From: Archilochus colubris
Lineage: Eukaryota > Chordata > Aves > Apodiformes > Trochilidae
Assembly (NCBI GenBank): GCA_023079485.1
Contig: CM041084.1
Span: 63,707,709 to 63,771,708, forward strand
Length of the DNA stretch: 64,000 nt
Direction: 5' to 3'
In this document: in pieces, positions 24,682 through 36,424 of the stretch
How the letters are laid out: every line of letters begins with the position of its first letter
Numbering within the stretch: position 1 is the first letter of the stretch
Made by a program: the position numbers and the translations under genes
The notes under the pieces: generated by a model
What the model was told of the DNA's origin: nothing
Seen by the model: only the letters and a program-made list of their open reading frames with translations
Database searches by the model: none

Positions 24682-27157
24682 AAACATTCAATCAGTAATA
24701 TCTTCTTCTGACTTGCACAGCTTTGTGCTAACAGTCACAGGCTGTCTAGGGACAAAGACAAACTCACATGGTGTGTGAGTGTATTTTTGCACTCTGCAAC
24801 TGCAAAGCAACCAAGCTTGCTTGTCAGAGTAACAGCTTTCAACCACTTAGATGAGATATTTAAGTGGGATGTGACCATACGACATCCCTTCAGGAAGAAG
24901 CTGACTAGTTGTGCTTATGGAATTAAACACAGCTTTTCAGTTTTCTTCATGGAAGCCTTTTGGTTTGCTTACTTGTGTGACCTGCAGCTTCTCTTCTTGA
25001 GAGATCTCATGCATAGCATGTTACAAATAGCTTTTCATAACAAGGCATGTTTGGTTTTTTTTTTTTTTTCCTGGCCTTATTTTGTCTTTTTTCTAGCTGC
25101 TTTGAGAAATCCTGAACTGCACACATTTTGCAAATTTTCCTTTCCTCAAAGAAGTTGATCCATCACCTCCTAACTGCCTGCACCTGAAGGAATGTTACCA
25201 TCACACACTGGTTGCCAGAAGACAACTATCTTGGGAAACACAAGTACCACAGGAGAAAGAGTTGCTCTGGCTTCCTGAGGCACCACCCTCTTCTTGTCTA
25301 CACAGAAACACAGAGAGGAGCAATTGAAAGGGTTTCTCACTGTTGATAATACAGGGCACAAGCTGCAGCTCCATGTGGGAGAGAAGGAATTTGGTCAGGC
25401 CAACCTAGCCTCCCAGTGGAGGAGGAACAGAGGAACAGTAATGAGGAACAAGAGTTTGCTTTTCTCTTCCTCTTGTTCTTCTGATGAAAGCAGGACTTAA
25501 AAGCAAAGAAATGGACAAGATAAAGAACACGAGTTGTGGAGAATGAAACAGCTTATTATAAAGCTATTATGAATAGCTGGCTTGCTGCTTAGCTAGGGGA
25601 CAACGAAGTTAGCAATTAGAGATGATGAATGGTTGAAGGGGTTTTATAATGATATTGAAAGATTTTCATCTTTCTCTCAGACAGGTTGAATCCAGGTCAA
25701 GTCACTACCAACTGAATGTGAATGCCATCTGATTTATTTCATCAGGCTGCGTGGAATGAGCTTGGGTTCTTGTAAGCTCTTTGGGACAAAGGCTTATTCA
25801 TAAGTAATTATCTGTAATAAGCACCTCAACTTGCATGAGGAGGTGCTTTATACAAGGTACTGTTCAAACAGCCCGCTCTTGAAAAGGTTAGGATTCAACT
25901 ACATAAAACTGTAAAAGTGTCATTTAAGTATGACAAAGACAGCATAGCTTGTCTGAAGTCTTACAGAAAGTATGTGCCAGAGCTTTCTTTGAAACTGCAT
26001 TCAATTACAAGACAGTTCTTCCTTCCTGGGCATTTAGAAGTTGCACGGTGCATGCTGGGCATAACTGCAGTCTATATAAAGCAGGGAAGAACAGAAGGTG
26101 CCCTTTACTAGCCACCATGTTCATCAGCATCTTTCAGGAATCTGCTTTTGTGCTCACAAATTCCCCCAGTGAGACAGAGAAGGCGTGTTTGCTAGCACCA
26201 TGGAACAGCATTAGCTTCTGTCTCACTAGCAAGAGCTATAAACAACACTGTCTTCACACAATGGACAGCTGCCTTTCCTACTGGGTAACTGGCAGAGAAG
26301 CACTGGGATTTGCAAATCACAACTGGTAGTTCAGCTCCTTGCCAGCAATTTTCAGTGACTCAGAATTATGAATCCTCTCTTTTTTTTTTTTTACACTTTG
26401 GAAATAGTAAATGGAGTACGTGAGAAGAGCAGAGGTGGTGGAGAATGGAGAGAGTTCAGGGGCCTAAAAGAGGCAGGAAAGTTAGAAGAGAGAAGGACTC
26501 TAGGCAAGTAAGTCGACTATGGGAAAAGAAATCAAACAAGGTGAGAGAAAATGGTGTGACCCATCAGGGGGGTGATATTGATGCAGTCCCTTCTCATGGC
26601 CACTGACCTTGAATGAACAGAAAACACCACACACCACAGTGCTTCATCTAGCACACTACTTAGCAATGTTACTCTGCTGCACGTTCTGCTTTGCATCTGC
26701 AAAGTGGGGCCATGGCAAGCATTTGCAGCAAGATAATCATGATGAGTAACTGCACTATGTTAACCTTTTTAAACATGGGGTTCTTTGGGTTCCTGGAATG
26801 ACTGCCACAAAACCAACGGGGTGGTGGGGAGCTGGGGAGAGGTTAGCCAGTCTTCAGTTCCCCATTCCAGGCTGTGCATTCATGCAAATGGATTTTGAGT
26901 TTTGAGAATTTGTCCAAAGTTACAATAGTGACAATTATAAGAAGTTTGAAGCATGGTGTTTAGGAGTAGGTCTTCCGGACTTGTGAATGACTCCAGGGCA
27001 GGAATGGGCTAATTCAATTAATATTAATCAAAGCATCTGAGGGAGGAGGTGGCAGGAAATGTCCCCATGGCTAGAAAGAAGCATAGGTTTGTGAGGAGAG
27101 ACAACAGGAGTCTAGCTTTGGATGGTGCAGGGGAAGGTGATGTCTCCTCCTTCATTT

Positions 27158-27191
27158 CCTTCTGTCTTCTCCATGGGAAGAAGACAGAAGG
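27158..27191. repeat. Perfect 13-bp inverted repeat (hairpin)
   Basis: Arms CCTTCTGTCTTCT (27158-27170) and the exact complement (27179-27191) flank an 8-base spacer containing CCATGG. It is too short for a microRNA precursor on its own. Confidence 0.85.
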
Positions 27192-28798
27192 GGAAAAGAC
27201 TGCAGTTTTAGTCAGGAGAAAGAATTAGGGGCTAGCTGAGATGCTAGAGCTGTCAAGGAACTTTACTCTCATATATACTCCTGTGTTCAGTTACCTTATC
27301 TTCATGATGTTTTGTTCCACTGTTAAAAGCCCATAGATCACATAGATCTGTTATCTTTACATTCTGCCTCCTGACACATTTGATTCTGAGTATGCAGCAA
27401 AGCATTTTTGCTGCACAGTAATTACGACATTAGGACCTTTCCACAAGCATCAAGATTTTTAATGCATGGCACCAGGATATCCAAGGGTTTACAGTTCTCC
27501 AGTTTCTGTGCTGGTGATGCCAGGTTTGACAAGATGATGTATTATCCTGAAACACAAAAGAATACCAGCTTTTTGGAAAATAACAAGTTAGACTCAAGAC
27601 CCTGAGGATCCTGTGACATGAAGGGTAACGTCAACAACTTCAGTTTTAGTTCACAGGCTGTGAAGTTGAGTGTGGTCATTCAGATAGAGAACACAGAGCT
27701 CCACTGCTTCAAAGCAGCACTTCATAAAATACACTTTGCCTGTATATAGTTGGTACTTATAAAGTTTAAGTCATTCTTCCATGCGTCAGTGTAAATAGGA
27801 GATGCTGCAAGCCTGCCTGACTCATTTACCTCTGTTGACAAGCAGCACAGCACTGTTTGAGATGAGTAACACTAATATCAAGATCTTTTAGTCCTAAGGG
27901 TACAAAACTACTTGCCAACATTCTGTAAATTAATAGCTTCCAATTGTCTATTGGTTGGGAGGATGGGCAGAAAAAAAGAAGTACATGGAATGAACACAAA
28001 ATCTTGTTTAACCATCATTATAAGGATGATTATAGAGTCTTTTTGCATTTTTTCAGCTGGCTCATGCATTGCCTTCTGATACTTTGGCTACGAAAGGTGC
28101 CTGGATGATAGGTCAGTTAAAACTTGGGCCTTTTAAAAATGTGAAAACATTCTTCAAACACAGTTACCCTAATAAAGATTTTTGATAACACAAGCCTGGG
28201 AAAAATAGTTTCTCAGGAAATAATGGATCCACACTTGGGTAGACTTAGTTAAAACCAAAGCAGAATAGGGGAAAGTCTCAATGCAAAGCTTCGTGTTTGG
28301 TTGCTTGGTATACCTTTAGAATGTTAATCTCTGTAGATTAAAACATTCTCTGTAGATCACTGTGCTCACAAAATGCAACATAGTGGAATCCAAAACAAAT
28401 ATACTGAAACAAACCCTGTCAGAGACATTAATAATGCTTCAGGGAGTATGCTGGCACACTTTCATGTGCCAGGTCAATGAAGCTTATTCTAAGCAAAACA
28501 TCTGGAGCACTGTAAATCCAGCTTTCTTTAAATCTATGCTGAGCTCTCCTTCATTTCTTTAAGTTGCCATTTAATTACAGTTCTGATCAATGCTATTTTG
28601 CAAAACCATCTCCTGCTCCATTTCCCTATTAACAGTTAAAATTTTTTTTTCTCTCATTCTACCCAAGGCTGTTTATCAAAGCAGAGCATTAAAATTTTAA
28701 TTTCTGATCACTAGCACTGATTTTTGATCCAAAACCAGAATTTAAATGTTGATACATGATGAGAATGCTTTAAAATTTATTCATACCTTCCTCTGCTT

Positions 28799-28810
28799 CC
28801 CCCCCCCCCC
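28799..28810. repeat. Poly-C run
   Basis: 12 consecutive C. Confidence 0.85.
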
Positions 28811-29397
28811 TCAGGGCTGGATTGAAGCAAACACTTTAAAAATAATATTTAAGGTTAGATTAATATCTAGGCTAAGGAATCTTGCTTCTTAGGCTTTTCA
28901 AAGGGAGTCATTCATATCAGAATTGAAATGGAAATGGGAGGAGTATTTCCAACCAACTAAGCTGGTAAATAATTACTCAAATAAGATTCAAACAGAATTT
29001 GGTGTTTAGATGCATTCAACTAAGTCAAACTGGGCATTTTTGGAGAATACACTTCCTCAGCAAAAACCTAATACTAACTAATTTTGGCCATAAAATGCCA
29101 CAAAAACAACTTCTGCTTTATTTCATTGAAAAAATGCAAGCAAAGAACATTTCTCCTATACTCAATATAGTGTACCTCATCTCCTGCTGTGTTTTCAGCC
29201 TTAAGGTTTGTGAACATCACTGGTTGAGGCCATGCCCTAAGTTCTTTCACCCTCAAAACCACACAAACAAGCCAGACACACTTAATCCCTCAGAAATGTC
29301 CTTCCTTTACTTTGAGCCCTTTCCTAAAACAGATGTCTCAGACTGGTTTCTGATAACTCTCCTCCTGTATGCACTGAAATTTCACTTTGGCCTTATG

Positions 29398-29422
29398 GGA
29401 TGTTCTTATGGGAAGAACATCC
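29398..29422. repeat. Perfect 10-bp inverted repeat
   Basis: Arms GGATGTTCTT (29398-29407) and AAGAACATCC (29413-29422) flank a 5-base spacer. The motif CTTATGGGA also occurs twice in the same 22 bases, so this may reflect local templated replication. Confidence 0.8.
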
Positions 29423-29906
29423 TATTGAATCTGTGTCAATTCTTCAGCAGCTTTGCCTTCCCCCGTTAAAGCCATGAAATAACCACTATAAAGATAACAC
29501 CCAGATCAATGTAGAATTAAATTTCCCTGCCTTATTAAGCTGGATGTCAATACATTCAAATGTCTTTTGCATTTCTCAGTATGAGCACCAAACACAAGGG
29601 GCAGCTCACTGAAAAAAGAACGTATGATTTCCTGGAAGTTTATACTGGGTAGTGAAGGCCCTTTGTATGTCATGCTTTAGATTTCAATATTACTTTACAG
29701 GTACAGAGTGAGGAAAATACACTGCTCAGTTTCAGCAAAAATAGCTGAATTCAGTCCCTAAGTAGCATTAGCCTGTTACAGTGCTGCATATTAGGGCATC
29801 ACTGAAATAGCAAAAATCTCTCCAGATACCCAAATATCTAAAGCATAGCTAAACTGCATAGAGAAAACATTGAGCCCTCAAAGAAAATATTAGTATTTAT
29901 ATAAAT

Positions 29907-29940
29907 ATAGTAATATTTATATTTATAAAAATATTACTAT
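29907..29940. repeat. AT-rich perfect 12-bp inverted repeat
   Basis: Arms at 29907-29918 and 29929-29940 (ATAGTAATATTT and its complement) flank a 10-base AT spacer, within about 60 bases of nearly pure A/T. Confidence 0.85.
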
Positions 29941-32900
29941 TTACCACAGTAAATCCTGGAAGTCTCAGACAAGATATGAGGGCTAGCCACTATAGTAAAG
30001 ACACAGAAAGAGTCCCTGTCCTATTACAGACAAACAGGTACTTATTTTGTTGAGAAATAGTTGAGAGACACAGAAACGGTTTGCAGAAATTGATGGGATT
30101 TCTGAGATAGAGCTGCAAGATCAACACCAGAAGAGAGAAGCATCATTTTTACGGAGGCTCCAGTCAGTCTTTGTAGACACATTCACTTAAAAGTGTCTCA
30201 ATCTATTTGGAAGAAGTGGCTGCAAGTTGCTACTACTAAGACTAGGATCTACATTTGCTTTAAGAGAGACATATCCACAGAAGGCAATGTATTGCTACAC
30301 AAGTATGCATGGAAAATTTCAAATTGCCTGGAAGAAGTCCTACGGTAGCACATTGTGCCATACAGACATCCTGTTAACTGGTGGTGAGAAGCAGAAGATG
30401 CCAGAGCTGATGTTTGCCAGCTGCCCCAGGATTTGGGCTAATGGCAAGCAATTGCAGTGCCAATTGAAAAGAAACACTTTTTCTGGGTTGTGGCAGGCTG
30501 TATAGAGGCTCTTATGCTAAGATGCAGCAGCAGCATCTCAAAGGTGGCTTTCTAGGATATTTGCCTTGTTTCTTTCCTTTTCTAAAAAAGAACAACTGAA
30601 CCATATTCTAACACTTAGAAGAAGCCTCCCATAGATGATGTTTCAGTGTTATACAGAGTATTTTGCTATTGCACAGACCTTTGTTTTCCACAACTTTGTA
30701 GTAGCCTCCATGCATTACATGTAAAAATGCATACATTGTTTGCTTACGGTGTCCCTAAGGGAGCAGACTTACTGAGGTCTGAAATATCTTCATCCCGATT
30801 GCTGCCCAGGGCTGATTGCTAGCCTGCCTCTGCCATTCACAGAAACTGAAAGTCAGCTGGCCAGAAAGAAAGGCTCCTTTAAAGAAAACATGTTTTGCTG
30901 AAAACGTATGAAAAGAAAAAAATCTATAATTATCCAGTCACATTAGTGTCAGTGAGATCCTCCCAGCTTTCCAGCCAGGTACAATTAGGAATTGTTTTAA
31001 ACCACCAGTGACTTAATTACAGCGGCAACTTTCCTTTATATTTCACAGGAAATGTATGAGGTGGTGGGGGACATGAGAAACTGTAGAGCAGTACTTTCAT
31101 TTAAAAGATAAGCAGAAACAATACCAGGGTGAGCAGCATACACCTGACTCCTGCACGACTCCCCGTAGCTCTCCTCCCTGCAGTGCCAGTGACTGCAGAG
31201 CCCCCGTGGAGCAGGATGGGCACTGCAGGATGCCTCCTTCCCCTCTGTGGGCACATGATTTGCTCACAAAAACAGACCTGAAGGCCCAGTCAGGCTCAAA
31301 ACTTATCTCTTCCTATGGGCAAAATTTTACCTAAGTAGCCAAACAGCATGCACTAAGGAGCAGCAGATGCAATCGAGCAATGCAACTACCATCCACTGCT
31401 GACTCCAGCTAGCAGGCAGTACTAACTCCGGGCAGTACATTTGAAAGTGGATTAAATAAGACAGGACTCCTGTCAGTAACTGGTTTTCACCTTGAACACT
31501 TCCCTTAGATAATACTTAGTTGATACTTTCCTTAGCTTGTTTGTCTCCTTTTTTTTTTTGCCCTCCCCAAGCTTCTCACTAGCAAAGATTCACGACTTCA
31601 CTGTCCCTCTGAAACAGGGAAAATGGTGGGGGCAGCACTGCTAAGCATAGCTACAATTTATGTATCTATACATGAGCCCTACTATTTATCTTTGATTTGC
31701 TGCAGAAGCACAATTTTAGCATGGTATGAGGTACTAATTTATATCAAGACAATTGATAAATTGATGCCTACCATAAGTGCTGGCAACATAATGCAGTACC
31801 TCAAGCTTTTGCGGTTCATTATCATCTCAAAAGTGCTCAGGTCTGCATTCAATTATATGTTGCCAGAATGCAATTTGAGTTTCAAGTAATGATACTAGAC
31901 TTCTACATCCTGTCAAGTAATGCCAACAGAAACATCGCTATTGAGTTTCAAGTGGTGACCCGCTCCTTCTTCCTCTGGCAACTGGGTATTCACTCCAAGA
32001 AGCAGAGATCTGTGTACCTGAGGTGGAACAGCCAACCTACAGCTGTCAGAAAACCACTGCTGCTTTGTCAAAAATGAAAAATGTAACCACTTACATGCAA
32101 TCTGGATTCCTCTTTTCTAAGCTAGTTGGAGCAAGGGCCTTCACTGAGGGAACAACCACCCCATTCAGATGCAGGGAAGTCACCTTATTTTGGCACCCCA
32201 AAGGCAAGTGTGTTGCTCTGAGAACACGTTCTCTCAGTCTCTCAGCAGCAACCTGACCCCACCATTCAAACACCTGGAGCACCAGTCAATGCCTACTACA
32301 TCCCTGCCACCCATTAGCATCAAACTCAGCGCAGAAATCTTTAGCCTAGTCCCCTGAGCTACTGCTTCAGCTTCCAATACCAGCTGAAATGAGTTACCTT
32401 TTCCAGTGCTTTGCCAATTACACTCTACACCTGTTGGGAGAAAATTTGTGTCTCTTTTAAGGAGAAGTACATTGCAAACCATTTCATAGCACAAACTATA
32501 TTCTTGAAATTGATGTTTTCACCGTTTTATCACATGTAATCTCTAAGGCTTTGACACAATGTAAAGTTTCCCTGTAATAACTGAAGGGAGACTTCAAAAA
32601 GATTTTTGTTTCCCTAATAGAATGTCACCAGATCGTGATTAATTTGCATCTCCTTTGAGGTCTCAAAGAAAGATGATTTTAAAAAGAACACAAATATAAA
32701 AGGCCAATCTGAAGGTCCAGCTTTTCAAACATGATGAGCAACTTATGGAGGCACAGCATGATGTGCAGCATGAAAGATTTTTAAAAGCAAAAGGTGACAC
32801 TTTTCTCAAAGGCAGCCCCTTTTATGATGTGTCCTGACAGTCACTTGAGCAAACAAACAAAACCACAATTGCTTGGAAAAAGTTAGCCTAAACCCCACCA

Positions 32901-34520
32901 GTTTTAATCTTATCTTTAAATACAATTCCTGAAATCACACCATGAACTTTACAACCATACAGCAGAAAAACAGCTCAATTTCAGCAGACTGTGACTTCTG
33001 GAGACACAGAGTCATGTCAGTGACAGAAGCAGGGTTGCAAGTGCAGCAATTATAACAGCAGTTCTTCAGGGAAAAGCAGCTTGTAAGCAAGGAAGCTTGG
33101 ATACAAAAGAAGTCAAAACCACTCCAGAATTACTCAGAGGTCTCAAAGACCTGAAAAACAACAGGTCAGTTTTAATGGCTGTAAAAAAACTCAACACAGC
33201 TCTCTTGAAAAGTTATGCATCAGAAATAAAAAGATGAACACATGCAGGGCTGATTGCTGGTTAATCACTTCTACAAAACAAGCTCCAGAGCACCCTGTAG
33301 ATAGAGGGATGGACACAATCCTGATCCAGCTAGGAAAGAGTTTGGCATACAGCACAGTCTCTGCTCCATCCAAGCATCAATTTGCTGGTGATAGTTTCTT
33401 TTTTTTTTTTAAAAGAAAAAACCCTAACAAATCACTGCTCAACACCATGGCATCCAGACCAAATGCCTCTCATTGCTTCTGCTACTTAAGGCATCCATAA
33501 ATAACTAATAAGGATGTCAGCACTTATTTCTCTCTGCAGATGGCTTACTATTTTGGCAGAAGGGGGAAAACCATCACCTCAGGCCTAAAGGAGACCTAAG
33601 CAGAGGTTAGTCACTTCTGCTGCCTTGGAGCTACCACATCTACATGGCTTGTCAATGGGACAAAGCTTCTTTTCCACTGAGATAAATATGCGGAACACCA
33701 CACTAATTATCTAGACACCCTGCTAGTGTAAAATAGCATAAAACTATCTAGTTCAGCATAGCTACACCATTTATGCTCACCTGAGATGTGCCTTAAAAAT
33801 AGGAGTAATAAGAAAAAGTCATCTGGACACGAAGCCCATCTCTCTCCTTAAAGGTTGCTCACTTTGCATCCTAAGCACAAACATGTCTGTACAGATGAAA
33901 CCTCCCTGGCCCATTTTCTCACTGTGGGGTAAGCATTTGGATTATGTCCATGAAAAAGTAGAGGAAAACAGGGAAATTCAATATATAGGTGCTCACAGCT
34001 CGTGTTTAGCAGAGTCCACTGGTCTCTCAATGCTAATAATTTTACCACCCCTCCTTTAATGCTCATTTCAAGACCTGAAGTTTTCTCCTGGAGATGTAAC
34101 TCTAATATGGGTCAGGTCTCCAGGGAGTAGATTAATTTGGCCTTTGGGAAATGGGGAAAGTACATTTGGCTAGTTACATCACTTGGGTCTTTTCACTTTA
34201 TTCTGTATAACTGCTTACGATAGCAGGAAGAAGAGCCACTTTTTTCTTTATCTTTTTCCCTTCCCTAAAAATGTGGTGCTGCTCTCCCTTCCCCAGCCCC
34301 CTAATCTTTGTTCCAAGTCACTTATTTGTGATATTTCACAAAGATATAGCACTACTTTCAGGATCTTTTAAAACTATAATTAATTAGTTAATTAAAACCA
34401 AAATGCCTCAGAAGCCTCATATGCTTAAACACATACCATTCCTATTGACTTGTTTCAGATACAGATAAAATGTTAAGCAGAGAAGTCATCTACTGTGCCC
34501 GATGCATCGACATGTTCCTG

Positions 34521-34676
34521 ATTTACCCCACTCCCTCAAAAAAAAAAAACCAAAAAACCCCAAAAAACCCAAAAAAACACCAACACAAAAAACCCACCAA
34601 AAACAACAAAAAAAAACCCCACCAACAAAAACAAAACCCCCACAAAAATAATACCAAAACCCAAAACTCTCTCTTT
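34521..34676. repeat. G-free A/C low-complexity tract
   Basis: 156 bases with no G on the plus strand, mostly runs of A broken by C2-C5 (AAAAAACCCC-like units). The minus strand is therefore T/G-rich with several GGG/GGGG runs, giving some G-quadruplex potential. Apparent 70-90 codon ORFs here (Lys/Asn/Pro-rich on plus, Phe/Gly-rich on minus) are artefacts of composition. Confidence 0.85.
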
Positions 34677-35454
34677 GGCTTTCTGGATCAGCAGCATGCA
34701 AGCAGTAAAACTGAAAGAAATCTCATTAGCAAGACATAATAGTCAATTATAGTAAGCAAGATTTAATGTTAAGTACCTCAGCCTGATTAATCTGCAGATA
34801 TTTTTGTTAGTGGGAAAGGTGATCTACAAATTTCAAGTCTTAGTTCATTTCCACCACGTTAAGCAAAAGGTGGAAGAGGGAAAGTAACAAGGGGACACAG
34901 ATTCATTCTCTACAGAATTGCACTGACTTTAAAAGTAGTCACGCTTTCATTCCTGGAAAGGCTCTGACCATGCCAAATACATTCAGACTCTGAGGATTCC
35001 TCCTGGTCACCATTTTCTAATGGGATATTGAAGGGTTTTGGTTTTTGTTTTTTCAGTGTTTTCCCAATATTTGTCTAAGTGTATATAAACTAATAAAATG
35101 AAAGCTCCATGCTTCAAAACATTTGGGGTTAGATTCACACTTGAACAATCACACTTGAGTGCCTGGGGGCAAGACACACCAAGGAATGTACAAATTTTCA
35201 GCTCAGCCTACCCTTACATGTGAAAAAAGTGGAATATTTTGGAAATACATAATTCTAGCCTGGCCTTGCTTCCCACTTCTTGAGTGTAAAAAATAAAAAA
35301 AGGAAAACCTGCAAAGCTTTTGTATGAAGTCACAGGGAATATCCCAAATCTCTTCTACAGCTTTAAATACTCAACAATCTAAATTTTTCCAAAGAGTTAA
35401 GTCTTTTACACTAAGTGGCAATGGAATGGAGAATCATTTTAACATTAAAGTATT

Positions 35455-35512
35455 AAACTGAGTGACCTGACATCCTGAGGTCCCTTCTGACCTACATTAT
35501 TCTGTGATGCTA
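35455..35512 (+). mobile_element. CR1 LINE extreme 3' remnant
   Basis: Only the terminal signature is preserved: 'gacctgacatcctgaggtcccttctgacc' followed by ATTCTGTGATGCTA. Weak similarity may extend left to about 35400. Confidence 0.7.
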
Positions 35513-36424
35513 ACGAGCATTGCATTATTCAAAACTGAATTTTGATAGGTTGAAAAACAAATCGGGGAAAAGTTGTCTAACTTGGAGATCCTCAAAAAAA
35601 TAGATTTAGCAAAAAAGCATAAAAATTGAGAGTAGTGCTCCAATTTATTTTGGCACTAAGTAAAGTATGGGCAATCATGTGGGAATTTTTTTCCTATTTC
35701 GCTGTTGTGAAACAACTCAAAGCATTACAAAAATTATTTTCAAGCAAGAATATTCTTTGTTCCATAGTACGAGCTTCTCGTCTTTCTTGTTCTTTGCATC
35801 TGATATGAGGAGGGAGAGGAAAGAGCTATTAAACAAATCCCATCTCTCAAAAATGTTCTTCCTGCAAGGAGGTGTTTTTTTCACTACAGCTGCACTCCAA
35901 AAAGTCCCTTGCAATACCACTAGTATGGAGGACTAACAATCATGTACCACATTTTATTTTCTGTTTCCATGTTTAATTACAAACTAACTCACATGTAGTT
36001 CCAAGATGACATCACCCACAACCAAAATCTGCCCTACTCTGATGTAGGTTTACACACAGCAAAACCCTGAATAATAAATACTAGAACCAGCTTTAAAAAC
36101 TAAAGGCTAGAATACCACAGAAGCACTGTGCAACTATCCAAGCTAACATAGGGCCAGATCATACCCTGCTCGGAAAAAAGAAACAATTAAAAGAGAAAAG
36201 CTGTTACCTTGCTTTACTGGAATGAGTTAATGGATAAACGTTGAAAGATTTGGTTTGCATTTCCAGCCATTGTCCAAACTTCCTCCTGGATATCTGCTAA
36301 GTTGTTGAGTCTTTTCAGGCTTCAGATGTTACTGCTTTCCCACCTGGGTTTCTACTGTGGTTTTAGATGGCTGAGATTCAAGATCAGTTTTTATCCATGA
36401 TGAAAGACAGCAAAGAATACATAG

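Larger units (their letters stand above)
24682..34520. other. Long non-coding stretch
   Basis: Apparently single-copy DNA. It holds inverted repeats at 27158-27191, 29398-29422 and 29907-29940, a poly-C run at 28799-28810 and several poly-T runs (about 25053-25068, 26379-26392, 31550-31559). No exon or transposon was supported. The 28999-29469 open frame begins with TTG and lacks any recognisable motif. Confidence 0.5.

Noticed and set aside
28999..29469. 156-codon open frame on the plus strand
   Set aside because: It starts with TTG, has no recognisable motif, and its hydrophobic Phe/Leu-rich composition follows from T-rich DNA.
34470..34739. Lys/Asn/Pro-rich and Phe/Gly-rich open frames on opposite strands
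   Set aside because: Pure composition artefacts of the G-free A/C tract.
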